This document shows positions 40,979 to 49,858 of a DNA stretch of 64,000 bases, in pieces. Every line of letters starts with the position of its first letter. The stretch's first letter is position 1. A program made the position numbers and the translations under genes. Location: NCBI GenBank assembly GCA_023417815.1, contig JAEZEI010000021.1:1-64000 (forward strand). Reading direction: 5' to 3'. The notes under the pieces were generated by a model. It ran no database searches, was not told the DNA's origin, and saw only the letters and a list, made by a program, of their open reading frames with translations. The stretch is from Bacteroidota bacterium. GTDB lineage: Bacteria > Bacteroidota > Bacteroidia > Chitinophagales > Chitinophagaceae.

Positions 40979-43900
40979 ACTCCTTTAAAAGAAACCTGCT
41001 GATCGGATACGGAATTTCATTCTTCCTGTTACTTGTCAGTTCAATCGCATCTTATATAAGTATAAAAAACCTTCTGCGTTCGTCAGAACTTGTATCCAGT
41101 ACAAATGCTGTTATCCGGAACCTGGATAACACCATGTATTATACGCTTTCCGGTGAATCCAGCCAACGGGGCTTTCTTATTACAGGAGACCAAAGGTTCC
41201 TGGAACCATACCAAGGAGCACATGAAAATGCAAAAAGTTCTGTTGAAAAGTTAGAGGAATTGCTCAGAGATATGCCGGAAATGATCCCTGAGGTGACCCG
41301 GCTTCGCAATCACATGGAAAACCGGTTTACGATCCTTCAAAGCATTATAGATAAAAATGCCTTAACGAACCAGATCGATTCAGTTCTCCTGGAAAACGGA
41401 CGTTCAGAAATGGAAAACCTTCGCACCCAGGCAAAAAAAATGGAAGCCCAACAGGTAAATCTTCTTAATGAAAGAACCCTGGACATGAATCGTTTCGCCA
41501 ATTCAACACCGGTATTCATTTTACTTGCTGCTGCACTGGCGATGATGATCACCATTGCGTCATTCTTTAAAGTAAACAGCGATTTCAACCGACAGGTCAA
41601 ACTGCAGAAAGCCCTGCAAGAAAAGGATGCGGATATCACAGAGCGGATCACCATCATTGAGAATATTGCAAACAGCATATCTGATGGCGAATTCCATACA
41701 CGGATCAACGATGAGGGCAAGGATATTTTAGGAAGCCTGGCAGGGTCCCTTAATAAGATGGCTGCAAATCTTGAAGCGAATTTTAAAAAGATATCAGAGG
41801 AAGAATGGCTCCAGAATGGTATAGCCCGTCTCAATGAAAAAATGATCGGCGAGAAAAACATTGACATGCTGGGTAAAAATATAGCGGAGTTCCTGTCTGA
41901 ATTCCTGGGCGCTGATATCACCGCGGTATATTTCAGCACTGATCAACAGAATTTCCAGCTTTCATCCGGCATTGGCATTGATCAATCCAGGACTCCCAAA
42001 CAGGTTCAACCAGGAGAGGGCATAATAGGGAAATGTATATCCACCAGGAAGCCTGTGAAGATCACCGGGATCAACCCGGAGAATATTCTTCTGAATTATT
42101 CGTCGGGTGGAATTGCACCGGTTGAACTGCATGCATATCCAATATTTTATGAGAACATCCTGAAGTCGGTTGTAGAGATCGGGTCAATAAACCCGTTACC
42201 GGAGGTCACCACTAATTTTATGAACCTCGCAACATTCTCCATCGGGAATGCAATTCACAGTGCACGGGATCATAAAAGGCTGCAGGAACTACTTGAAGAA
42301 ACCCAGGCCCAGTCAGAAGAACTGCAGGCGCAACACGAAGAGCTCGAGAATATCAATACTGAACTCGAAGCTCAATCTGCAAAGTTGCAGGCCTCGGAAG
42401 AAGAACTCCGTGTACAGCAGGAGGAACTACAGCAGGCAAACCAGGAACTGGAAGAACGCAGCCGATTACTGGAAGAAAGGAATGAGCAGATCCAGGAACG
42501 TAATTACGAAATTCAAACCAAAGCCCATGCCCTCGAGCAAAGCACCAGGTATAAAACGGAATTTTTGGCGAATATGTCGCACGAGTTACGCACACCGCTT
42601 AATTCGATCCTGTTGCTTTCAAGGCTTCTGACAGAAAACCATGAAAAAAATCTATCGAAAGATCAGATCGAATATGCTAACGTGATCCAGACTTCTGGCA
42701 ATGGGTTGTTGAGACTCATCGATGAAATACTGGATCTTTCCAAGATCGAGAGTGGAAAAATGGAACTGGAAATTCAGAATGTATCGCTCGACCAGGTAAT
42801 TGCCGGGACAAGAGATATGTTCCAGCATGTGGCGAAAGAAAAAGGACTGGAGTTCGATATCTATTGTAAGGATTGCCCTGATACCATTGAAACCGATAAG
42901 CTAAGGCTGGAGCAGATCCTGAGGAACCTGATCGCAAATGCTTTGAAGTTCACTGCTGAGGGTCATGTTCATGTGAACATTTCAGCGAGCGATAAGGAAT
43001 TACGTTTTGAAATTGAGGATACCGGTATAGGGATCCCTTCCTCGAAGCTTTCAACAATATTTGAAGCTTTTCAACAGGCGGATGGATCAACGCGAAGAAA
43101 ATTCGGCGGTACTGGGCTGGGGCTTTCCATTAGCCGCGAACTTGCCCGCCTGCTCGGCGGAGATATCAGTGTAAAAAGCGAGGAAGGAAAGGGATCAAAA
43201 TTCATCCTGGCACTTCCCCTCACAAACGGAGAGCAAATACGCACAGGGGAGGTCATCAAGGCAAACCAGCCTCCTGAAAAACAGAAAGATGAATTTGTAG
43301 TGGAGACTATTCCTGAGGCAATTCCCGATGATAGAAAATTTCTTGTACCAGGGGATAAAACCATTCTGATCATTGAAGATGATACCGGGTTTGCAAGGTC
43401 ATTGATGGATTTCTCAAGAAAGAAAGGATACAAAGTATTATGTGCCGTTCAGGGCGACGAGGGAATTCAGTTAGCCAAAAAATATAAACCACTCGGCATC
43501 CTCCTCGATCTTCAACTGCCAGTTAAAAGTGGCTGGCAGGTAATGGAAGAACTAAAATCAGATCCGGAAACGAGACCGATCCCGGTTCATATGATGTCTT
43601 CAATGGAAGCCCGAAAAAGAGGAATTTCCAGCGGCGCTGTCGATTTTATAAACAAGCCATTGGCCTTCGAACAAATGACAGAAGTGTTTGACAGGATTGA
43701 GAAAGCATTATCAAAAGAACCACGCAAAGTGCTCATTGTTGAGGAAAATCCAAAACATGCAGAAGCGCTTTCCTATTTTCTGGGAAATTTCAATGTACAT
43801 ACTGAGATCAGGACGGGAATAAAGGAAAGTATTGCCGCCCTGGAAAATAAAGATGTTGATTGTGTTATCCTTGACATGGGAGTGCCTGCAGTAAATTCTT

Positions 43901-44535
43901 ATGCTACGCTGGAAGCAGTGAAAAAAACCAACGGACTGGAAGACCTTCCGATAATAATATTTACGGGAAGTAATCTCTCCAATGCCGAAGAAATGAAGAT
44001 CCGGAAGTATGCAGATTCAATAATCATTAAAACAGCGCATTCATATCAACGAATTCTTGATGAGGTTTCATTATTCCTTCATCTTGTTGAAGAAGACAAG
44101 AAGCCAAAGACCAGGGTAAAAAAAGCAACTTCCCTGGTGGAGATCCTGAAAGGAAAGACCGTACTTATCGCAGATGATGATGTACGGAATATTTTCAGTT
44201 TAACACGCAGCCTCGAAAGTTATGGAATGAATGTGATCTCGGCCATGGATGGAAAAGATGCAATTAAACAACTTGAAGCCCACCCGGAGATTGACGTAGT
44301 ACTGATGGATATGATGATGCCTGAAATGGACGGTTATGAAAGTACGGCCAGGATCAGGGAGAATCCCAGGTTCAGGCATCTCCCTGTAATTGCAGTTACT
44401 GCTAAGGCAATGACAGGCGACAGGGAAAAATGCATTAATGCAGGAGCATCGGATTACATTACCAAACCTGTTGATGCAGACCAGCTGATATCATTATTAA
44501 GAGTATGGCTTTATAATGGAAGAAATCATGGATAA
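40975..44535 (+). CDS. CHASE3-HAMP-GAF hybrid histidine kinase with three receivers
   Basis: A 1186-residue membrane sensor kinase. A first membrane helix (about 9-31) and a second (about 180-199) flank a CHASE3-like periplasmic domain (SGESSQRGFLITGDQRFLEPY). HAMP follows, then GAF (about 275-420). A long coiled coil (about 425-520) is rich in Glu and Gln (AQSEELQAQHEELENINTEL). HisKA has H536 in FLANMSHELRTPLNS; HATPase_c has DTGIGIPSSKL and GGTGLGLSISREL. Three receivers occupy about 796-912, 918-1035 and 1061-1180, the second more degenerate. Ligand unknown. Followed by a stand-alone receiver, CheR and CheB. Confidence 0.92.
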   Translation: MNSFKRNLLIGYGISFFLLLVSSIASYISIKNLLRSSELVSSTNAVIRNLDNTMYYTLSGESSQRGFLITGDQRFLEPYQGAHENAKSSVEKLEELLRDMPEMIPEVTRLRNHMENRFTILQSIIDKNALTNQIDSVLLENGRSEMENLRTQAKKMEAQQVNLLNERTLDMNRFANSTPVFILLAAALAMMITIASFFKVNSDFNRQVKLQKALQEKDADITERITIIENIANSISDGEFHTRINDEGKDILGSLAGSLNKMAANLEANFKKISEEEWLQNGIARLNEKMIGEKNIDMLGKNIAEFLSEFLGADITAVYFSTDQQNFQLSSGIGIDQSRTPKQVQPGEGIIGKCISTRKPVKITGINPENILLNYSSGGIAPVELHAYPIFYENILKSVVEIGSINPLPEVTTNFMNLATFSIGNAIHSARDHKRLQELLEETQAQSEELQAQHEELENINTELEAQSAKLQASEEELRVQQEELQQANQELEERSRLLEERNEQIQERNYEIQTKAHALEQSTRYKTEFLANMSHELRTPLNSILLLSRLLTENHEKNLSKDQIEYANVIQTSGNGLLRLIDEILDLSKIESGKMELEIQNVSLDQVIAGTRDMFQHVAKEKGLEFDIYCKDCPDTIETDKLRLEQILRNLIANALKFTAEGHVHVNISASDKELRFEIEDTGIGIPSSKLSTIFEAFQQADGSTRRKFGGTGLGLSISRELARLLGGDISVKSEEGKGSKFILALPLTNGEQIRTGEVIKANQPPEKQKDEFVVETIPEAIPDDRKFLVPGDKTILIIEDDTGFARSLMDFSRKKGYKVLCAVQGDEGIQLAKKYKPLGILLDLQLPVKSGWQVMEELKSDPETRPIPVHMMSSMEARKRGISSGAVDFINKPLAFEQMTEVFDRIEKALSKEPRKVLIVEENPKHAEALSYFLGNFNVHTEIRTGIKESIAALENKDVDCVILDMGVPAVNSYATLEAVKKTNGLEDLPIIIFTGSNLSNAEEMKIRKYADSIIIKTAHSYQRILDEVSLFLHLVEEDKKPKTRVKKATSLVEILKGKTVLIADDDVRNIFSLTRSLESYGMNVISAMDGKDAIKQLEAHPEIDVVLMDMMMPEMDGYESTARIRENPRFRHLPVIAVTAKAMTGDREKCINAGASDYITKPVDADQLISLLRVWLYNGRNHG

Positions 44536-44899
44536 GAAGACCATTTTACTCGTAGACGACGATCAACGGAATATTTTTGCATTATCCGCGGTATTGAAGG
44601 CCCGCAATTACGAGGTTACTCCTGTAACTGATATGAATTCAGCGATAAGAATTCTAAATTCAGGAGAGAAGTTAGATATTGTTTTGCTGGATATGATGAT
44701 GCCTGATATGGACGGTTATGAAGGTTTGAAGATCATTCGATCAAATCCCGGGCTGATCAACCTGCCCATAATTTCGGTTACTGCCCAGGCCATGCAGGGT
44801 GATCGTGAAAAATGCCTTGATGCAGGCGCATCCGATTATATTTCGAAACCGGTAGATGTTACACTCCTGGAACAGCTTCTGCATAAATACCTTTCATGA
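44528..44899 (+). CDS. Single-domain response regulator
   Basis: A 123-residue receiver: ILLVDDDQRNIF, VLLDMMMPDMDGY and the Lys of SKPVDV. It is close in sequence to the third receiver of the preceding kinase, suggesting duplication. The ATG at 44528 has a GGAAG ribosome-binding site; an ATG 12 bp upstream is also possible. It overlaps the kinase gene by 8 bp and the CheR gene by 4 bp (ATGA), so the genes are co-translated. Confidence 0.9.
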   Translation: MDKKTILLVDDDQRNIFALSAVLKARNYEVTPVTDMNSAIRILNSGEKLDIVLLDMMMPDMDGYEGLKIIRSNPGLINLPIISVTAQAMQGDREKCLDAGASDYISKPVDVTLLEQLLHKYLS

Positions 44900-45705
44900 T
44901 AAAGGATGAAGAACTGGAAGAACTGATCGAAACGATCCAGCATATCTACGGGTATGATTTCTCCGGATATGCCAGGGCATCATTCAAAAGACGGGTTAAC
45001 CGGTTGTTGATCCTTGACAACATTCCAAGCTTTGCCGAATTGATTTATAAGATCAGGACTGACGGAATTTATTTCTCTAAGGTTGTGGAAGAATTATCTG
45101 TGAATGTAACAGAAATGTTCCGGGATCCTCATATGTATAAGAAACTGAGAGAAATCCTGCCTGCATTAATAGTGAAGCCTGTGATCCGGATTTGGCACGC
45201 CGGCTGCGCAACAGGTGAAGAGGTTTATTCTATGGCCATACTGCTGGAAGAACTTGGCCTGCTTTCAAAATCAATGATCTATGCCACTGATATAAATGCC
45301 GCAGCAATTCAAAATATCAGCAGTGGGATTTTTCCGCTTTCAAAAATGAAGTTGTACTCTGAAAATTATATTCAGGCCGGTGGCACAGAGGATTTTTCGG
45401 GTTACTATACAGCAAAATATGACCTGGTTAAATTCCATGAAAGATTCAGTAAAAAAATAATTGTATCCACGCACAATCTGGTATCCGACCGTTCCTTCAA
45501 CGAATTCCAGGTGATCTTCTGCAGGAATGTTCTGATCTATTTTGATAAGTCGTTACAGGACCAGGTATTGCAACTCTTTGACAACAGCCTTGAAAAACTT
45601 GGATTGCTTGTTCTGGGTACCAAAGAAAATATCCGGTTCTCCTCCATCGCGGGAAAATACTCTCAAATTGAAAATTCTGAAAAAATATGGAGGAAGCACG
45701 AATAA
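44896..45705 (+). CDS. cheR: CheR-type protein-glutamate methyltransferase
   Basis: A 269-residue SAM-dependent methyltransferase that methylates glutamates on chemoreceptors. The N-terminal helical domain contains FKRRVNRLLI, the typical linker helix; LSVNVTEMFRD and the SAM-binding HAGCATGEEVYSMAILLEE are complete. The catalytic domain has VIFCRNVLIYF. A MCP-binding beta-insertion cannot be placed. It is of full length. CheB follows immediately. No chemoreceptor, CheA or CheW is present in this window. Confidence 0.93.
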   Translation: MIKDEELEELIETIQHIYGYDFSGYARASFKRRVNRLLILDNIPSFAELIYKIRTDGIYFSKVVEELSVNVTEMFRDPHMYKKLREILPALIVKPVIRIWHAGCATGEEVYSMAILLEELGLLSKSMIYATDINAAAIQNISSGIFPLSKMKLYSENYIQAGGTEDFSGYYTAKYDLVKFHERFSKKIIVSTHNLVSDRSFNEFQVIFCRNVLIYFDKSLQDQVLQLFDNSLEKLGLLVLGTKENIRFSSIAGKYSQIENSEKIWRKHE

Positions 45706-46259
45706 ACCGGTTGTTTGTGATCGGCGGATCAGCCGGAAGCCTGGACGTCATCCTCAATATAGCAACTGTTTTGCCAGCAGAAGCCCGCAGCACATTCGTG
45801 ATCATTGTTCACCGCAAGGCAGGACCTGATTCCTTATTGACTGCCCTGCTGGCCTCGAGGGCCACTTTGCCCGTTAAAGAGGTGGAAGACAAAGAACCGA
45901 TCCTCCCCGGAAATATTTACCTGGCACCTCCAGATTATCATTTGCTGTTCGAGAATGAGCATTTGTTCTCTCTCGATTGTTCAGAAAAACTGCATTTCAG
46001 CCGTCCAAGTATCGACATTACTTTCGAATCCGCTGCAGAGGTATTTGGAGAGAGAGTAACCGGGATTCTTCTCAGTGGCGCAAACGAAGACGGTTCTGAA
46101 GGACTTTGCTCAATACAACAGGCAAAAGGAATTACAATAGCACAGGACCCTGCTTCTGCAGAGGTGGGTTTCATGCCCAAACATGCAGTTGATAAGAACT
46201 GCGCAAAGTATGTTTTTACGCCAGGGGAAATTGCCCGGTACATTAAAGAGAATGCCTGA
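45687..46259 (+). CDS. cheB: CheB-type protein-glutamate methylesterase (catalytic domain only)
   Basis: A 190-residue protein with only the C-terminal catalytic domain of CheB; the N-terminal receiver domain is absent. The triad is recognisable as S15 (GGSAGS), H42 (VHRKAG) and D137 (GANEDGSEG). The enzyme hydrolyses glutamyl methyl esters or deamidates glutamines. Since no receiver is fused, its activity would be controlled by other receivers in the operon or be constitutive. It overlaps the cheR gene by 19 bp. Confidence 0.93.
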   Translation: MEEARINRLFVIGGSAGSLDVILNIATVLPAEARSTFVIIVHRKAGPDSLLTALLASRATLPVKEVEDKEPILPGNIYLAPPDYHLLFENEHLFSLDCSEKLHFSRPSIDITFESAAEVFGERVTGILLSGANEDGSEGLCSIQQAKGITIAQDPASAEVGFMPKHAVDKNCAKYVFTPGEIARYIKENA

Positions 46260-46281
46260 GAGGATTTGCTAATTTTATATC

Positions 46282-46752
46282 ATGAAAGAAAATCTGCGGA
46301 TCAGTGAAATGGTCAACGACCTTCACGATGGTCATCCATGGATAGACGTGACTTTCCAGGATACCCTAAAATTCATTTCAGCAGCTGACGCTTCAAAAAA
46401 TATCCCGGGGTGTAACAGCATCTGGCAATTACTGGAACATATAATTAACTGGCGTAAACTGAACAGGGAAAGGTTACAGGGGATGCAGATCCCTTCACCC
46501 GGCCATAATTTCATTTTACCTGTTGAAAATGCAAGCGAACAGAATTGGAAAGATCTCCTGAACAGGTTTAATGAATCGCAAAAAGAGTGGAATGAATTTG
46601 TGCTTTCTCTCAGCGATGAAGACCTGGATCGTATCAACGAAACCAATAAAATGAGCTATTATAAACAGGTACATGGAATACTTCAGCATGATGCATACCA
46701 CCTTGGGCAGATCGTATTACTTGCAAAGCTTATTAAACGTAATGATCTATGA
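46282..46752 (+). CDS. DinB-family protein with complete metal site
   Basis: A 156-residue DinB/YfiT-type four-helix protein. The three metal ligands are present: H54 in LLEHIINWRKLN and two His in HGILQHDAYHLGQIVLLAK near the C-terminus. It follows the cheB gene by 22 bp and overlaps pdxJ by 4 bp (ATGA), so it belongs to the same transcript. Compare the DinB protein at 12593-13090, which lacks the first ligand. Substrate unknown. Confidence 0.88.
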   Translation: MKENLRISEMVNDLHDGHPWIDVTFQDTLKFISAADASKNIPGCNSIWQLLEHIINWRKLNRERLQGMQIPSPGHNFILPVENASEQNWKDLLNRFNESQKEWNEFVLSLSDEDLDRINETNKMSYYKQVHGILQHDAYHLGQIVLLAKLIKRNDL

Positions 46753-47468
46753 CCCGGCTTTCTGTAAATATCAATAAGCTCGCAACACTCAGAAATTCCC
46801 GGGGAGGAAACAATCCGGATATTCTTGACTGGGCAGAAAAGATAGAAAAATTTGGTGCCCAGGGTATTACTGTCCATCCCCGGCCTGACGAAAGACATAT
46901 CCGTTACGCCGATGTTTTTGCGCTGAAGAATATTGTAACCACTGAATTCAATATCGAAGGAAATCCCAGGGAGGAAAAATTCGTTGAACTTGTGTTATTC
47001 AACAAGCCGCACCAGGTTACGCTTGTTCCGGATGCGCAGGACCAGTTAACAAGCAACCATGGTTGGGACACCATAAAAGAATATGATTTTCTCAGGAAGA
47101 TCATTCCGGTGTTCCAGGAGGCGGGTATCAGGGTTTCTATTTTCCTTGATGCGGATGTTGACCAGGTGAAAGCAGCGAAGCAGTGCTGTCCTGACCGGAT
47201 CGAACTTTATACAGAAAACTACGCTAAGGAATTTGCAAAAGGAAATGGTGCAGAAGCGATACTCCCATATCAACATGCGGCAAACCAGGCAGCTATCGAA
47301 GGCCTGGGGCTAAATGCCGGTCACGACCTTGACCTGCATAATCTAAAATACTTTGCTTCAAATATCAATGGCTTACTCGAGGTAAGTATCGGCCACGCGC
47401 TGGTATGCGATGCATTAATGTATGGAATGGAAAATACTGTACAGATGTACAGGCGCCAGCTTACTTAA
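46749..47468 (+). CDS. pdxJ: Pyridoxine 5'-phosphate synthase
   Basis: A 239-residue TIM barrel. It condenses 1-deoxy-xylulose 5-phosphate with 3-amino-2-oxopropyl phosphate to pyridoxine 5'-phosphate in DXP-dependent vitamin B6 synthesis. Recognisable segments are RLSVNINKLATLRNSRGG, ITVHPRPDERHIRYADV, LVPDAQDQLTSNHGWD, RVSIFLDADVDQV and GLGLNAGHDLDLHNL. Length and ends are normal. It closes the signalling operon and overlaps the 3' end of the convergent TlpA-like gene by 8 bp, so it seems to have no terminator of its own. Confidence 0.97.
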   Translation: MTRLSVNINKLATLRNSRGGNNPDILDWAEKIEKFGAQGITVHPRPDERHIRYADVFALKNIVTTEFNIEGNPREEKFVELVLFNKPHQVTLVPDAQDQLTSNHGWDTIKEYDFLRKIIPVFQEAGIRVSIFLDADVDQVKAAKQCCPDRIELYTENYAKEFAKGNGAEAILPYQHAANQAAIEGLGLNAGHDLDLHNLKYFASNINGLLEVSIGHALVCDALMYGMENTVQMYRRQLT

Positions 47469-48489
47469 GTAGGGTCTCCAGTTTCTGATCCAATGCAGCG
47501 CCCCGTAAATTCTTAGCTACGATCCTTCCCTGTGGATCGATAAGGAAATTCTGGGGAATACTGAATATCTGGAATTGTTGCGCTACTGCATTCTGCCAGC
47601 CTTTAAGATCACTTACCTGTGGCCAGGTAAGCTTATCCTTATATATAGCTGCCATCCAGGGGTCTTTCGATTTATCAAGTGATACGCCAAGAACTGTAAA
47701 ATTCTTGTGCTTATACTTATGGAATGCAGAAACGAGGTTGGGATTCTCTATCCTGCAAGGCCCGCACCAACTTGCCCAGAAATCAACTAAAACATATTTT
47801 CCACGCAGCGAAGAAAGGCTAAGGGCTTTGCCGGAGGTGTCAGCCTGTGTAAAGTCAGGAAGTTCTGATCCTATCGGGAATTTTTTATGCTCTGCGATCT
47901 GCTGGGCGATATAATTTCCAACCGGGGTAGACCTGATTGGATTAGAAAGCATATTGAACTGGTTTTCCATCGCTGCAACATCCTGGGTGAGCTGGAAATG
48001 ACGGTAAATAGCAAGCGGCGTTACATATGAAGCCGGATGCGTAGTGATGAATGCCGTTAATGACCTGGCACCTTTAGCAGCCAATTCTGTATCTGTGATA
48101 TTTTCTGAATTGAAAAGGTGCTGGTAAGGTTTTGTAGTATTATTAAATACAATAAAATCATTGTTCGCAGGCGAACCGGAAATTCGCGCATACTCCAGGC
48201 TGTCCTTAACCGCTTCAAAGGTCACCTTGCTATTATCGAGGAACATGGGCACGTAAGGCTGCTCCTTATTAAAAGCAATCACTTTAAAATCCGGGAATTG
48301 GACCTTACCGGATAATGTGAACTTCCCATCCTTTATTATAGCTGTTTGTTCAGGTGCACCGGAATTTCCGTTGATGAGATCCACCGTTGTTCCGTCCGGA
48401 AAACCTTTAACGGAGCCTGTAATAGTATAGCCCTGAGAAAACGAGACCAGAGAAGAAAAAGTCAGAAGCAGCAGAAAGGAAATCCTCAT
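47461..48489 (-). CDS. TlpA-like thioredoxin-fold protein with DUF4369
   Basis: A 342-residue exported or lipid-anchored thiol-disulfide protein. A signal peptide (MRISFLLLLTFSSLVSFSQ) precedes a DUF4369-type N-terminal domain (about 20-200, GYTITGSVKGFPDGTTVDL). The thioredoxin domain (about 205-342) has the active site WCGPC (C242 and C245), LRGKYVLVDFWAS before it, and IFSIPQNFLID after it. It probably reduces disulfides of periplasmic proteins or peptides. The start at 48489 is clear. Confidence 0.92.
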   Translation of the reverse strand: MRISFLLLLTFSSLVSFSQGYTITGSVKGFPDGTTVDLINGNSGAPEQTAIIKDGKFTLSGKVQFPDFKVIAFNKEQPYVPMFLDNSKVTFEAVKDSLEYARISGSPANNDFIVFNNTTKPYQHLFNSENITDTELAAKGARSLTAFITTHPASYVTPLAIYRHFQLTQDVAAMENQFNMLSNPIRSTPVGNYIAQQIAEHKKFPIGSELPDFTQADTSGKALSLSSLRGKYVLVDFWASWCGPCRIENPNLVSAFHKYKHKNFTVLGVSLDKSKDPWMAAIYKDKLTWPQVSDLKGWQNAVAQQFQIFSIPQNFLIDPQGRIVAKNLRGAALDQKLETLLK

Positions 48490-48578
48490 CCTGTAAAGTT
48501 TGTTGCAATTTAAGTTTTAAGCAGGTAAATCAGCCGGTAAAACCGTTGCTATTAAAATTTTACAAAATATTTTGCTAC

Positions 48579-49211
48579 TTAAGCAGCCTGTTTCAGTCCC
48601 TGCAGGAATTTAAGGATCAACGACATATCAGTAACACCGGGTTCCTTTTCAAACAGGCTCATAAGATCTGCACCGAAGAAATCCGGATGTCGAAACTTTT
48701 TCAGTTTTGCCGCGTCGCCAGGATTAATGCCACCTCCAATAAAGAATGGCTTTTCAATCTTTTGTTCAAGTAACTTCTCCCAGTTAAAAGATTCCTCCGA
48801 ATTAGATGAAAAATGATTGTTCAAGGCATCAAACAGATAATAATCACATACCTCATCATATTCCATGAGCATATAATCGATCGATTTATCGCTCTGGTCG
48901 TCTATGCGGAAGGTTTTGATCACTTCTACCTCGTTTGATATTTTCTCACAAAGAAAAGGTGATTCATCTCCATGAAGCTGCACCATATCCAGTTTAGCTT
49001 TCTCACATATCCGCATGATGGCATCGTAATCCTCGTTCATAAAAATCCCCACCTTTTTGATATCGAGATCTGTTTTTGCCAGGTCAGGAATTATTCCTGA
49101 AGCATTCCTGGTGGATTGCTCATAGAAAACAAGCCCCGCATATTCAACATTCAATCCATCAAGCTGGTTCAACTGTTTAATCGTGGTAATACCACTCACC
49201 TTAATATTCAT
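48579..49211 (-). CDS. trpF: Divergent phosphoribosylanthranilate isomerase-like protein
   Basis: A 210-residue (beta-alpha)8 barrel of the TrpF family. In functional TrpF the general base is a Cys in the opening KICG-IT motif; here the sequence is MNIKVSGIT, so Ser6 replaces it. The Asp (D128, in YYLFDALNN) is present. The Gly-rich phosphate loop that usually follows this (GGTG) reads SSNSEESFNW. FIGGGINPGDA and the FEKEPGVTD ending are recognisable but altered (PGVTD instead of PG-x-KD). Lies next to trpG (28-bp gap, same strand). It may be catalytically weak, changed in substrate, or dead. Confidence 0.75.
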   Translation of the reverse strand: MNIKVSGITTIKQLNQLDGLNVEYAGLVFYEQSTRNASGIIPDLAKTDLDIKKVGIFMNEDYDAIMRICEKAKLDMVQLHGDESPFLCEKISNEVEVIKTFRIDDQSDKSIDYMLMEYDEVCDYYLFDALNNHFSSNSEESFNWEKLLEQKIEKPFFIGGGINPGDAAKLKKFRHPDFFGADLMSLFEKEPGVTDMSLILKFLQGLKQAA

Positions 49212-49239
49212 TTCTCGAATTTTTGCAAAGATGGCGGTT

Positions 49240-49809
49240 TTAAGCAGAAAGCCAGTTCTTTAATAGTATATCTCCTTTTGGGGTTAAAACGCTTTCCGGG
49301 TGAAACTGCACGCTATAAACCGGGAGTTGTTCATGTTTCATAGCCATGATCATATCATTCTCATCGGTCGCGGTAATAGTAAAACAGGATGGAATATTTC
49401 CTGGATCAACCACCCAGCTATGGTACCTTCCTACCTCATCCCCCGGATAAATGCCTTGCATTACCTGATCGGCAGGGTCAATATATTTGAGAGGAGAGGA
49501 AACTCCATGGAAAACTTCATCCAGGTTTACCAGTCCACCGCCAAAAACCTCCGCAATGGCCTGGTGCCCGAGACAAACACCCAGCACTGGAAGTTTTCCG
49601 GTAATGGTACGCAACAATTCAATCGTTCTTCCTGCCTCCGAAGGAATACCCGGCCCTGGAGAAATAATTATCCTGTCATATGCCAGGGCGCTTTCAGGAT
49701 CCACATCGTCGTTCAGCACAACAGATATTTCACCCCCTGAAACCCAGCTTAACCTGTCAACGAGATTATAGGTGAACGAATCATAATTGTCCACCAAAAG
49801 TATCTTCAT
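49240..49809 (-). CDS. trpG: Anthranilate synthase component II / PabA-type amidotransferase
   Basis: A 189-residue class I glutamine amidotransferase. Catalytic Cys79 is in GVCLGHQA, and the His-Glu pair is H170/E172 in VQFHPES. The N-terminal ILLVDNYDSFTYNLV and the RYHSWVV segment fix the TrpG/PabA group. It provides ammonia to chorismate-using TrpE or PabB. No trpE or pabB is in this window. The trpF-like gene follows on the same strand with a 28-bp gap. Whether it serves tryptophan or folate cannot be decided from sequence alone. Confidence 0.9.
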   Translation of the reverse strand: MKILLVDNYDSFTYNLVDRLSWVSGGEISVVLNDDVDPESALAYDRIIISPGPGIPSEAGRTIELLRTITGKLPVLGVCLGHQAIAEVFGGGLVNLDEVFHGVSSPLKYIDPADQVMQGIYPGDEVGRYHSWVVDPGNIPSCFTITATDENDMIMAMKHEQLPVYSVQFHPESVLTPKGDILLKNWLSA

Positions 49810-49858
49810 AACACGAAGATATTATCAACATTGCACGATATTGGCTATAATTACGGTT

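Noticed and set aside
39226..47468. Complete chemotaxis operon
   Set aside because: CheA, CheW and any receptor are missing, and the CheB lacks a receiver; it is better described as a kinase operon with CheR and CheB.
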